From: Rutidosis leptorrhynchoides
Taxonomy: Eukaryota; Streptophyta; Magnoliopsida; Asterales; Asteraceae
NCBI RefSeq assembly: GCF_046630445.1
Contig: NC_092341.1
Location: 8,186,001 to 8,250,000 of the forward strand
Direction of reading: 5' to 3'
Length of the DNA stretch: 64,000 bases
The position numbers and the translations under genes are program-made. Position 1 is the stretch's first letter. Every line of letters begins with the position of its first letter. The notes below the pieces were generated by a model. That model saw only the letters and a program-made list of their open reading frames with translations. It did no database searches and was not told the DNA's origin. Below are positions 1 through 11,161 of this stretch, piece by piece.

Positions 1-12
1 ACTTGCATAAAA

Positions 13-189
13 GTATACCTGGCAAATGGGTCGGGACCTGAAACAGGTCATGGGTCGAACGGGTCAAACGGGTCATGTCAGGTTGGGTCGAGACCAGTTT
101 CTTAATGTTTCTTAAACTCGTAAAACCTCTAGATAATAAAATTTTAAAATCTCGTAAAGACCCGTTAAGACTCATTAAGGACCTGTTTG

Positions 190-249
<60 letters not shown>

Positions 250-350
250 AGGCTTCATATGGGTCTAAATTGGACCCATTCTCCAATTGGATAAATACCT
301 AACCTGATAGACCTATTTTTCAAGCTATTGGTCTTAATTGCCGGGTATAC
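13..350. mobile_element. Small inverted-repeat element (MITE-like) with TA microsatellite core
   Basis: The motif GTATACCTGGCAA at 13-25 recurs inverted as TTGCCGGGTATAC at 338-350, with one mismatch. Between the ends are repeated GGGTCAAACGGGTCA-like words and a (TA)n run at about 197-244. This looks like a small non-autonomous DNA element upstream of the ABCC exons, probably in an intron. No convincing target duplication was found, so the superfamily is open. Nothing gene-like is visible between 351 and 733. Confidence 0.4.
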
Positions 351-733
351 ATGAAAGTAACATGAGGGTTAATAATTTCTGGTTTGGGTAAAGAGTTATT
401 ATAGGCCAGTAAATACCATCAACGTTTCAGTATATTTGATTTTAAGTGCTAATCAGCAGTCAGCACCACATCAGAAAAATATCAACATGGTAACACGTTA
501 CTGACACATCAGCAGTTTGACCAGTTAGTGGGTCAGATATCCTGGCATTGAGGGTTGGTTATGTTGAAATTAATCATTATTTATTAGTATTTGAAAGTTT
601 GTTACCTTTTTATGAAATTTGATGGTTTTCTGGCTTAGGAGATAAATTGAAATGCTTATCTTTATATGCAGTTGGCCGTTCTTTTTGACCCTCATATCCG
701 TTGGTTAATTATAATCTTGTCTGCATGTTTCAG

Positions 734-2889
734 ATCCGGTACCGTCCAAATGCTCCACTAGTTCTCAAAGGAATCACGTGCACAATCAAAGAAGGGACTC
801 GGGTAGGCATTGTTGGAAGGACAGGGAGTGGGAAAACAACACTTATAACTGCGCTTTTCCGTTTGGTTGAACCCGATAGTGGAACAATCCATATAGATGG
901 TTTGAACATTTGCTCTATAGGATTAAAGGACCTCAGAATGAAGCTAAGCGTCATCCCTCAAGAGCCAACCCTTTTTAAGGGTAGCATACGAACAAACTTA
1001 GACCCTTTAGGACTTCACTCTGATGATGAAATATGGATGGTACGAATTACTTCCTTTGTTCCAAAAAAAAGATGCATACCTGGAATTATTGATAGCTAAA
1101 GTTTATTCTTTTGACCTGGGGTTCATTTGACCAATTTCGTGTCAAGCTATTTTTTGTTTTAATGTTTGAACTGCTAAAGATAAAGCATCTAACATAACTC
1201 AAATAAAGTTATTTATAAGCAACTTATTTCAAGCTTTTTAGGCTCTATTGAGTCGACAGCAATCGTCGATTTATTGGCGACTTAACTGACTCTTAGAGCC
1301 TAAATTAAATTCCAGGCAGGATTTAAAACCCATGGAAATTTGATTCTACCATTTTCATGGCGTCTACTTATTTTTATTTTATTATTTTTTATTTTTTTAA
1401 AAAAACTTTTTCCTACTTAAAGGCCGGAGGTCCTCTGGGAAGCAATCTCTTTATCCGTCGAATAGAGAGAGGGATGACTTTCTCTACTTTTGAGTGTTTC
1501 ACTCTGGGTGGAGAAATGACTTGTCTTTATTCTCGGATAGGGGAAGGATTGTCTACATCTCACCTCCCCATACACAACTCATGTGGTATTGGGTATTGGG
1601 TTTTGTTGTTGTTGTGTTATTTCAAGCTTTTAAATTTGTTCTCTAAAACTGTCAAACCACTCTTAGATTCATTATTAAGTTGACTTATTCTTGCAGGCAC
1701 TGGAAAAATGCCAACTAAAGAGTACCATTAGCAGTCTTCCAAACTATTTAGATTCTTCTGGTGAGTCTACAATAGAAAGTGAATTATTATTGACTCGTTA
1801 ATTCAACTACACATACCTTCATATGCGGATACTGATTCAAAGTTTTAATGTTTAAGATTTTGTGCTAATCCTTATACAACAGTGAGCAACGAAGGGGAAA
1901 ACTGGAGCATGGGTCAGCGACAGCTCTTCTGTCTCGGAAGAGTTCTGCTCAGACGCAACAAGATTTTAGTTCTGGATGAAGCAACTGCGTCCATTGATTC
2001 AGATACGGATGCCACTGTACAAAGGATTATTAGGCAAGAATTTTCAAGCTGCACCGTTGTAACTGTGGCTCACAGAATTCCAACTGTTATAGACAGTGAC
2101 ATGGTCATGGTCCTCTCTTCCGGTATGTTTTGCTCGCCTTCTTCTTATATAAAAAAGGAAAGTCACAATTATGTCAAGATTGAATACTGACCTTTAGATG
2201 AGTTAATAACTGGGATTTTCAATCATTGATTTTGATGATGATGATGATGAGATAATTCTCTCTTCAATTCAATCTTTGATTTAAAATTCAACAATTAACT
2301 TGAATTTCAACCATTGATTTATAACAAACTTAATTATCACTCTTATAAATGAAAACAAAACAAACTCAATTATGGTTTTGCTTAATGGTGGAATAATGGA
2401 AAGAGTGGGTACACATTTCATAAAAAAGTGCAACTAACAACATGTTGGATCGTCCCGCCAACATTTGAATTATTTTATCATAACTTTGAGAGTTAATTTA
2501 ACTCTTCAAGTATGAGTATAAGAACTATAACCCAAATTGACATGTTTACCCATCAATGGGTCAGACTGCCAGCTCTAGGGCTCTTGGCCATGACTCGATG
2601 AGGAGTTGCTATTTGCTAATATGGCCCAACATATTAGATACATAATTTAGGTGATTCACTATGTTAAAATAGTTGTATATATATGAGATGTTTTACTGGT
2701 TTATATTAGATAGATGGAAAATTTAGCTTCAGGTGCATGAAGAAAATGGTTAGCTTATGTTAATTTGTGTATATAGGTGTAATGATGGAATATGATAAGC
2801 CGTCAAAGCTAATGGAGTCAGATTCCTATTTCTCAAAGCTGGTTAACGAGTACTGGTCCAGCTGCAGGAGTAGCTCTGCTCCAAAATGA
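734..2889 (+). CDS. ABCC-type (MRP) transporter, C-terminal nucleotide-binding domain, four last exons
   Basis: Exons 734-1039, 1697-1760, 1883-2122 and 2777-2889 join in frame through GT-AG introns to give the last 240 residues of a plant ABCC (multidrug-resistance-associated) transporter, ending at TGA 2887-2889. Visible in order: start of NBD2 ([16 protein letters not shown]), Walker [10 protein letters not shown]-loop [11 protein letters not shown] signature region [13 protein letters not shown], Walker [10 protein letters not shown]-loop VAHR, and a C-terminus ending in the [11 protein letters not shown] type. This is closest in my memory to Arabidopsis ABCC8/ABCC3-clade proteins. Such proteins pump glutathione conjugates and organic anions across the vacuolar or plasma membrane using ATP. 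The membrane domains and NBD1 would lie left of the window. All ATPase motifs are intact and no stop interrupts the exons, so this is probably a working gene whose 5' part is not seen; a 5'-truncated copy cannot be excluded. Confidence 0.9.
1239..1616 (+). mobile_element. Short retroposon with (TTG)n tail in the ABCC intron
   Basis: A 378-bp insert lies in the intron between the first two visible ABCC exons. It is flanked by a perfect 15-bp target duplication TTATTTCAAGCTTTT at 1224-1238 and 1617-1631. The 3' end (about 1545-1616) has the text of plant RTE-type LINE tails: a CTCCCC stretch, GGTATTGGGTATTGGG, then GTTTTGTTGTTGTTG. No RNA polymerase III boxes were recognised and no protein is coded. 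It is read as a non-autonomous retroposon (SINE-like or 5'-truncated LINE) moved by RTE machinery. A diverged partial copy lies inverted at about 16850-17100. Confidence 0.75.
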
Positions 2890-2986
2890 ACAAGATCATC
2901 AGGGGTAAGGTGTGTCACTTGTTACTGTTAATTTCCTCTCGAAATTACATCACTATTGTTTATATATGTACATGCATATATATATT

Positions 2987-2992
<6 letters not shown>

Positions 2993-3081
<89 letters not shown>
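2993..3081. repeat. Compound (TA)n(TG)n microsatellite
   Basis: An uninterrupted TA run of about 55 bp is followed directly by a TG run of about 32 bp. It lies about 100 bp past the ABCC stop codon, probably in the 3' UTR or just beyond it. Apparent open frames across it are artefacts of the dinucleotide repeat. Confidence 0.9.
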
Positions 3082-3083
<2 letters not shown>

Positions 3084-3089
3084 ATACTA

Positions 3090-3974
3090 AGGTTTAAACT
3101 TCAAAGGCAATTGTAATTGTAATTGTAATCTTGTAATAATGCAACATCTAAAAAGTATGAAATACAAACCTCATTTATTTTCAAATTGCACTAATGTTGA
3201 GTTAAGAGACGAAGTATAAGAAAGTAACATGGCGGCATCAGTCTTTTCTTATTTTACAAAAAACATCTGTTTTGGGACAACGTGGTGTATCGTGTACGTA
3301 TTAGTGAGTATTGCATAAGTTAGAATTACTCAGTGAGTACTCATTTGCAACTCGGAGAGTATTCGGCTCGTCCAAAACTTGAAACTATTCGATGATCGGG
3401 CAAAATACAGCCAAAAAATCGGAATTACTAGGAAAACCGGTCAAAACTCAGTCAAAGTCACACTTGGTCAACATCCGAGTACTCCCGGAGTTGCCGAGTA
3501 CTCCCTAAAAAGTCCCTACCAAGTACTCCTCGAGTGGCGATTTTAGCAACCATGGTATTTGTACTTTCTTTTTGTAACCTTCACGTGACAAGGATTATTT
3601 GACACTCTTTTTGTAACCTTTCCGTTATTGTTAAAACGGCATTATTAAGAGTATCGTATGGAAAAAAAGAACGAAAAAAAAACAAGGTAAATTAGTGAGT
3701 TGTTGATCCGATTGCACGAGATTGGACGAATAGCTCCGAATTGTTGACTTGTTGGTTATCACTTATCAACGCTTTGCTTTGAGGGTATACTTACTTAAGT
3801 TTGAGTTTTTTAGCATTGAGTTATCCAAATGCCAGCAAAATAAGGGCTTAGGTTTCTTTTTAGCTTATTACCCACACAAAATCAAGTAAACTCCTATGAA
3901 TCAGCTCATCATTCAAACACTTCCAGTGAACTTAATGGCTATGAAGATATAAAATAAGAAAATAGGCTACTATG
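3090..3974. other. Gene-free stretch with a decayed repeat
   Basis: No coding sequence is recognised. Between about 3300 and 3545 there are repeated GAGTACT / ACTCCCGAGT-like words in both orientations, which look like the remains of an old dispersed repeat; no ends or target duplication could be defined. The rest is AT-rich and unremarkable. Confidence 0.35.
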
Positions 3975-4649
3975 CAAGGGCGGACCTTTGTTGAGACAAA
4001 GGAGGGCACCCGCCACCCTAAAGTATTGAGTTAGAACTACAATATTTATATATTTTAGGGGTAAAAATAATAGGTGTATTTTGTTAGCCCTCCTAAATTG
4101 CAGCTTTGTTTTTCCTATTTTGAGATTTGTTTTTCTTATTTTGATAACTGAACCGTCCTTGACATGTTTCTTTCTCCGTCTTTAAAATCCTCTTTCTTTG
4201 ATTCTTATTACCCAACTGCAAAAGAGTGAAAGACAAGGAAAAAGGTTGTTTGCAATAAAAAAATACAAGTGCTATTGTCCACACGTCTAGTTGCTTTCAA
4301 GTTGAAGAAACCCCAAAATCCTCATTTTTTGATTCTTATCATTGTATGTTTTTTATTGTATTGTAGTTCCAAAACAGACGCTCACCATTTAATTTACATA
4401 TTTATAAATGCTTTAATTTTCACGAGGTCTTATGGATAATTTGGTGCTTTATATTGAACGAAAAATTGCTGAAAAGTTTAATTCGAAATATGTTATCGAT
4501 GATTTAAAATGTTCAAAGGTCGTCGAGCTGAGTTATAGTGAATTTTATTATTGTATATAGGACTATAATGATGCTTATTTTTGTTTAGTACTACACTAAA
4601 AAATTTTAGTGTTCGCCCTCCTAATCTAAAACTTCAAGTTCCGCCACTG
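3975..4649. mobile_element. hAT-type non-autonomous element (675 bp)
   Basis: The element begins CAAGGGCGGAC and ends GTTCCGCCACTG; the reverse complement of the end is CAGTGGCGGAAC, so the two are short imperfect inverted ends of the hAT type. The 8 bp on the left (CTACTATG) and right (TTACTATG, 4650-4657) match at 7 of 8, as expected for a hAT target duplication. There is no transposase. A shorter relative with the same terminal text lies in intron 1 of the phosphatase gene at 49865-50104. Confidence 0.75.
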
Positions 4650-5295
4650 TTACTATGTATAAGATAACAAGATAAGCTTCAATCACTTAGAGCATACATA
4701 GTGGGCAAAATTCGTCCTTGTTCTCTTCGGAATTGTTGAACCTCAATGTTCCCTCACTCCCTTCACCGTTCAGCTCAAGGTTCCTGGTCACCGTTTGCGA
4801 GGTAACAATGTAATGTGTTTTTGTTTTCGTTTATTCTTATTGGTTGATATATATAATTGTGGACACATTTTAATCTCTGAACCCTAACTTGAAGATTGAC
4901 ATTCGCTCAGTTTTTATACTTTAGTAATCCCGTAGAACAATGATCCGAAACACTAAATTAAATCCGTTACCACTTCTGGTGCTCTTAGACTACCTATATC
5001 GGCTAAAAACATAACGTATTCCCAAGACATTATAAACACTATATCTAAGTCTTTTTGTACTGTTTTTCTTGGTTTCAAGGTGCATTTGTGCAAACACTAT
5101 CTCAAGATGTGTAAGACCAATATTTTCCAATAATCTGATGATGTCTGAGGAAGCGTAAGGTCAATATTTTATAATAATTTGATGGCATACTGCTTAGTTC
5201 ACATTTTAAATTTTAATAAAGGTCATTGACATAGCTATATGCCCATATGGCCATATACAACTGAAGTTAGGGCAAATAGTAAAACCCACAACACT
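4650..5295. other. Gene-free intergenic stretch
   Basis: AT-rich DNA with no open frame of interest, no RNA gene and no repeat structure that I could support. Confidence 0.5.
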
Positions 5296-5305
5296 ACCCA
5301 AACTA

Positions 5306-6248
5306 GATTTTTTTTTAAAATGGTAATAATTTTGATCCCACTTTCAAAAATGGAAAAAAAGGAAATTTCGTTGCAAAAATGGTAAAACCGAAGTTTGAAA
5401 CTTCGGTTTTGCCAAATCCGAAGTTTCAAACTTCGGTTATGTTCTTTTTTCTTTTTTTTTATAAAAAAATAATAAAAAAGCAAAACCGAAGTTTGAAACT
5501 TCGGTTTTGCTTTTTATAATATTTTTTTATTTTTTATTTTTTTTTATTTTTTTGTAAAACTCTATGCCCATATAATTAACAAGGATAATAATATAATAAC
5601 ATTGATTTAGATGAAGAGGATGCATAGAAAAAGATGAAAAAGATGAGGTATTATTGGAAAATTGACAGGCTGGTTGTATGGAAAGAAAATGCGTGGATAG
5701 TATTCATGTTATGGGGAATTGGGGATGTATAATTAATATTTAAATTTAAACGTGTGGATAGTTCTAGACTTCTCAGTATTTACTTTTTATATATTACATA
5801 TAAAAGCATATAGTTATAATTAATATTTTAAGAAAGTCTTACAAGTCATATTTGAATTTGAATATTGAAATTACTACTGTATTACTATATATATTTATTT
5901 AACATATATATTTATATAAGTCTAATATATTGATACATATAAACATATTGGAACATATATATTTTATATCATTACCCATTAATTATATAGGTATAGGGTC
6001 AAAAAAAAATAATAATAATAAAAAATGCAAAACCGAAGTTTCAAACTTCGGTTTTGCTTTTTTTATTATTACGGATTATTTTTTTTTTTGTAAAAAAAAA
6101 AGAAAAAAAAACAAAACCGAAGTTTGAAAGTTCGGAAGTGGCAAAACCGAAGTTCCAAACTTCGGTTTTACCATTTTTGCAACGAAATTTCCCTTTTTTC
6201 CATTTTTGAAAGTGGGATCAAAATTACTACCATTTTAAAAAAAAAATC
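5306..6248. mobile_element. Mutator-like non-autonomous element with long inverted ends
   Basis: The left arm starts at 5306 (GATTTTTTTTT AAAATGG) and the right arm ends at 6248 with its reverse complement; the arms match over more than 100 bp with few differences. ACCCAAACTA stands directly outside both ends (5296-5305 and 6249-6258), giving a 9-10 bp target duplication as in Mutator-like elements. Inside the arms the 19-bp palindrome CCGAAGTTTGAAACTTCGG recurs several times. No transposase is present. The middle (about 5520-6000) is AT-rich without coding content. Confidence 0.75.
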
Positions 6249-6432
6249 ACCCAAACTAAGAATTCTGAGACAAATTAAAAAAAGAAAAAAAAAAACAAAA
6301 CCGAAGTTTGAAAGTTCGGAAGTGGCAAAACCGAAGTTCCAAACTTCGGTTTTACCATTTTTGCAACGAAATTTCCTTTTTTTCCATTTTTGAAAGTGGG
6401 ATCAAAATTACTACCATTTTAAAAAAAAAATC
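6249..6432. repeat. Tandem duplication of the right arm plus flank
   Basis: The stretch 6249-6432 repeats the right arm of the Mutator-like element together with the adjoining flank (ACCCAAACTAAGAATTCTGA). Thus the flank text appears at 6249 and again at 6433. The two units are almost identical, so the duplication is recent or has been homogenised. Replication slippage through the palindromic arm or unequal crossing over could make it. Confidence 0.75.
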
Positions 6433-6459
6433 ACCCAAACTAAGAATTCTGAGACAAAT

Positions 6460-9400
6460 CTCTTCATCACATAAAGCGTGATGTACACTTTCAATGTGTC
6501 AGATGCTCAGAAACATCCCTATCTAACTTACAAGTGTCACACCTCTATTCAATAACACGTGTCCACCAAAACACAATGGTTGAAAACCACATACAAACTT
6601 ATTTCCTTCCACTCTCTCTCTCACATCTTAACTCTCCTCTCATCTCTGATTGAAATAAATACGAACCCAACCTGACCTAATATACAGCCATTTCACTTCT
6701 CCGACGACGTCAATCTGTAACGGAAAACATGTAGTATTAATCCATACATTTTTTCAATCATAACGATACCGATTATGCGTAATACTACCATTGTTCAATG
6801 AATCGAATCGGTCCGATGAACGAAAGGTCGCCGGAATAATTGAGCCCGACAAAGTTCAGTCTATTAATACTCCACCGGTCACCATCCACAATTCATCTTA
6901 TTCCGGTAATTTTCGATTTTGTGAATTTCGACGATTCATATTATATTGATCTGTTGTATGAAACTCTAATTATTCGTACGACTATATTATTGTTAAATTC
7001 GTAATTTCGCTATTAACCATTGTTCCGGTAACCATCCAAAATTCATCGTATTCATATCTTAGTTCAAGTATTAACACCCATTCTTTGATTTATATTTTTT
7101 TATGCCTAAATTGGTTCTATAATCCCTAACCATACGCAGAAATTCATAAATGTGTTTTGTCAAATCGTTCACATTATTTTCTAATTAACCATACCCAGAA
7201 ATTCATATAATTTATCTTTTTTTTACACTAATTTGTCAGTTTACATCTAAAATTCGTTTACAAGTGTCCATATTATACTGATTAGTGAAATAAATTAGGC
7301 TTAAACCCTAATCTAAAATTTGTTAATAACTTCATTCTTATTTACATTAGGGTTTTTTTTTTTTTTTTTTTCTGATTTGTGGTGTGGTTTTAATACATGT
7401 ATAATCCTCTTCTTTCCTTTTCTGTTTACTTTTTTAACAAGATACATTGTCAACATAGGTATTCTTTGATGCACACTACGTGTTTGATGAAATGTTTAAG
7501 ACAAATTTGGTTATAGACATGTGTACGCTTTTGTGAAGTTACCACCCATTTGATTTTATTTACTTTGTATATACCTAAATTTTCATGTTATTGATGTATA
7601 CTTGCTTCAGTTTAATAAAGAAACCATACTATACTACTACATATGATAACATGGATTTATGTTAATTCTTTGACTTGATTCAAAATTCAGGCAATATTTA
7701 CTCAATTATATGTCATTTAATGTGGCACTTTGCAACTTTCAGTGTTTATGCCATGAAATAGTCGTTACATATTTTCCAATTTCCACATCGGTGTGAGTAG
7801 GGTTCATGGCTACATCACATTACATATAGTGTTATAATTAGCGTGTACATGTTTTTGCCTCAGAAGCATATATTATAGGATGAATATAGTTTAATAAACC
7901 GTGTATTCAAATTGTTAGATGTTAACTGAGTTTCCAGTCATTGTTTTTATTATTTTAAAGGCTGGATAGTTAAAAGAGTAATATAGTTGTAGTTTAATAT
8001 GTGTTGTATTTAAATTGTTGGATGTTACTGAGTGTCCAATATTTGTTTCTATCATTATGGATGTCAAATAGTTACAAGAGTAATATTACATCAAGATGTC
8101 AGTGGACTGCGATTCAACGAGTATTTTGATCAACTGAAAATGGTATACAAAGAATAATTGCATTGATTAATTTTAGAAGTTCGATACTTTTTAGTTTAGG
8201 TAGTTTTGATAATTTACTGAATACACATTGAAACTCTAATAGCCGTGAATATGTATTGCCCCTAAAAATTGATTACGTAATATTATTACGCAATGGTTCA
8301 ATATTTGGTTTCATCGTCTAATTATTATTATTATTATTCAAAAAGCATGCCTAACCCTCTGTAATTTCCTGAAGTAAATGCTTTACATGAGTAATATGCA
8401 TAGATCCTTATTGTGTGTATACTTATGTTGTGGAAGGTCACTGTGTTAATGTGTCAAAATTTATGCATTCTAACAAGACTAAGCATAGAAGTTGTATGTT
8501 ACTTAGAGAAAATGTTTTAAGTTTATGCATCTAATGTCTAAAATATCCAATATGGGGCTTCTGTTATCTTCAGTTTTAATCACCTATTTTAGATGTTTTT
8601 GCTTTATTCATGTATAATGATTAGCTCTTCCCAATTCTCACTTACAAGGGCCAGTGGCAAGACGCAGATATCATAAAAGGTATTACTTCTACCATTTTGT
8701 TCCTTATAAAAATGATCAACCTTTACTACTTGTGTTATATAAGTATGCTTATGCTTATATGCTTTTGTACTGTGTTTGACAAGCGAGCGGGCTTTTAAGT
8801 TGTTGATATCATTATTTAGCGACATTAATGAGGATAAATATCATGATCATAGGATAACACAAGTAGTAAAGGTTGATCATTTTTAGATAAGTTTAGTAAT
8901 ACAGTGATTGCTCTTTCTAGCATTTTTATGCTTGAACAACGTTTTATGGCTATCTTTTACAGTTTATTTTGTACAGTAATCTCTCATAGCAAATAGCAAT
9001 GTGGCTGCTTCAGATAATTGCAACAGTGTTACAAACTGATATGGGTGCACTCAATAGCAATTGGAATATCAAATTACTTTTGAGATGGGAGGTAAATTAT
9101 TTCTTACTTAAACTTCATGTTATCATATTAATCTATTTAACGATCTGTTAATTATAAGATTGATTCATTGTCGATATGAACACATTATTGGATTCTATTA
9201 ATGTTTCGACTTCTACACAATTTTGATTCATTGTCACAATGTTTTGGTGTTGAATGTTTCAGTCAACTATATGATTTTGCCTACTGTTCTTGATATGGGT
9301 ACAGGAAAGCTGGCTTCAAGCACTTAAATTTCGGGCATTGAAGGTGAAAAATGCAACATGCTTTCAAGCTGTATGTATTAGTCGCACACAACTGTTGAAA

Positions 9401-10009
9401 GACTTTTTCTTGGTTTAGTAAAATTAACGAGTACCTTACTTCTCATCCCGAATACATTAGGTAATATATGGGTCATGGAGAAGGATAAGGATATGGATTA
9501 TTTCGGTTTGGATCAGAGTGTTAAAGGCTACAATTTTCGAATTTGGTTTCATCATTATTCTTTTGCAAAGTCTGCTCTCTATGGTCAATTTTTGATTGAA
9601 AATTGATGGGTTGACTTGTGCTGACATTTTAACTTTTAAAAGTCAAAACGGCCAATTTTTTGGGGAGTTCTTATTCTGTTTTTCTTTTGGTAATGTGGGT
9701 AATGGACTTGGTTGATGTTACAGGATGTGCAAGTATTAAAGATTTTGATGGTGGTACAAGACATATAATTGTAAAAGATGCTACTTTTTGGTTGATCTAC
9801 CATCCATATGCAAAGTTTTAAGTTTGTGGGTTTTTGTATAACTTATTTGGCATCTGTATTAATTTTGAAAAGTGTAATTGGGATGTACATTAATAATCCG
9901 TCCTAGGTTGTTTTTGGTCATTTTGTAGTTGTCATGTAATCGTCATTTTGTACTCTCTTTATCATACCGTTAATTGATATAACATATACGTTTCCAGTTT
10001 GTTTGATTA
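6460..10009. other. Long non-coding stretch left of a Helitron 3' end
   Basis: No protein that I recognise is coded here. A CT-rich stretch at about 6610-6650 followed by possible donor and acceptor sites could be the 5' end of an untranslated or captured transcript. Exon-like pieces occur near 9000-9110 and 9305-9370 but match nothing I know. Because a Helitron 3' terminus closes the stretch at 10046 on the same strand, part or all of it may be Helitron interior; its 5' end was not found. Confidence 0.4.
8708..8884. repeat. Perfect 31-bp inverted repeat with a 115-nt loop
   Basis: The 31 bp at 8708-8738 (core ATGATCAACCTTTACTACTT) return as an exact reverse complement at 8854-8884. Transcription of either strand would give a perfectly paired 31-bp stem. 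The stretch is in otherwise non-coding DNA within the possible Helitron interior. Confidence 0.8.
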
Positions 10010-10046
10010 AGAGTTTCCGTGCAACGCACGGGCTCTTAAAGGCTAG
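10010..10046 (+). mobile_element. Helitron 3' terminus
   Basis: The text CCGTGC AAC GCACGG at 10017-10031 forms a short GC-rich hairpin. It is followed 11 nt later by CTAG at 10043-10046 and then T, the classical 3' end of plant Helitrons (hairpin, CTRR, insertion before T). The element would run leftwards from here. Its 5' TC end could not be placed. Confidence 0.65.
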
Positions 10047-10666
10047 TAAACCACATAAAAAGGGCACAATAGTAAAACCACGATGGTGTGCATACTTGTT
10101 CCTTCCTACACATCAACCCTTTTGGGCCAGCTTCATATTCATACCCACAAAAACACTTCACTTTCTAAAATCATGCCAACTAAATCACGGCATTACAACC
10201 ACTTATGACTTCATCATCATCGATTTCGTCAACCACCAGCATAGATAACGTAAACGAAGATGAACACGTCTAGACTCAAATCAAAGCCGGAGAACGTTGT
10301 GACGCTGAATCCGAACCAGCTCTCGCAAGTTACTTATACTCCACAATCATATCTCATTCATCACTAGATCTTTATCTTTTCATTTAGGCAATAAATTGTC
10401 TTCTTCAACGCTTTTATTAACTCTTCGTTACGATCTGTTCCTTAATACATTTTCTTCCTATCAGTCTTTGCTCTCCGCTAGTGTTGCTGACTTACGCGCC
10501 ACTCGTGAACGTGATCCCGCGCATATCACATTTGCTCATTGTTTCTTGAATTATAAAGGCTTTTTAGCTATTCCGGCCCATCGTGTGGCCCATAGACATT
10601 GGGCTTTGAATCGGAAGGCCCATTGCACTTGCGCTGCACTCACAGATATCAAATGTTTTCTCGGGG

Positions 10667-11161
10667 TGAAAAGAACGGATAAAGCAACAGCAACTCAAAC
10701 TTATGAATCAAAATCAGTCACCATGAAAACATCAACATACAATCGGAGTACCAGCAGAAACAAATATGTGTGCCAAAATTAAGAACCAAGATTACAATCG
10801 TAAAAGAACAATACTAATAGTAGGTTCAAACAATTGATAAAAGAGATTTGGATTTTAGGGATTGAGTAGGTGAAGATGACCAGCGACTGTAATTGCTGAA
10901 TGTGTGTCATTCTCTAACCCTACACATACAGCCATATAAATAAAGTCTCAAAAATGCAGAAAGTCCCCCTCCATAAAAGGCAAACGAACAGCAGCCCCCT
11001 TAAACTTTTAGCACATGAGCAAACAGCCCCCTTAAACTTTAGTACATGAGCAAAAGAGCCCTCAAGCATAGGAAAAACAGCACCACCAAACCTTACATAA
11101 CCAACAGAAACACATTAAGTTAGACATGAGAAATAGAGAAAATAAGCTTGATAATTTAACA
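10667..11161 (-). repeat. Copia 3' LTR
   Basis: This 495-bp LTR starts TGAAAAGAACGG and ends ATTTAACA on the plus strand. It is the 3' LTR because the element reads on the minus strand. Confidence 0.95.

Noticed and set aside
2886-3116. Small protein downstream of the ABCC gene
   Set aside because: It consists almost wholly of translated TA/TG microsatellite.
10396-10782. A functional protein starting at 10396
   Set aside because: The frame has no ATG at its start, and its content is the middle of serine acetyltransferase joined to LTR sequence.
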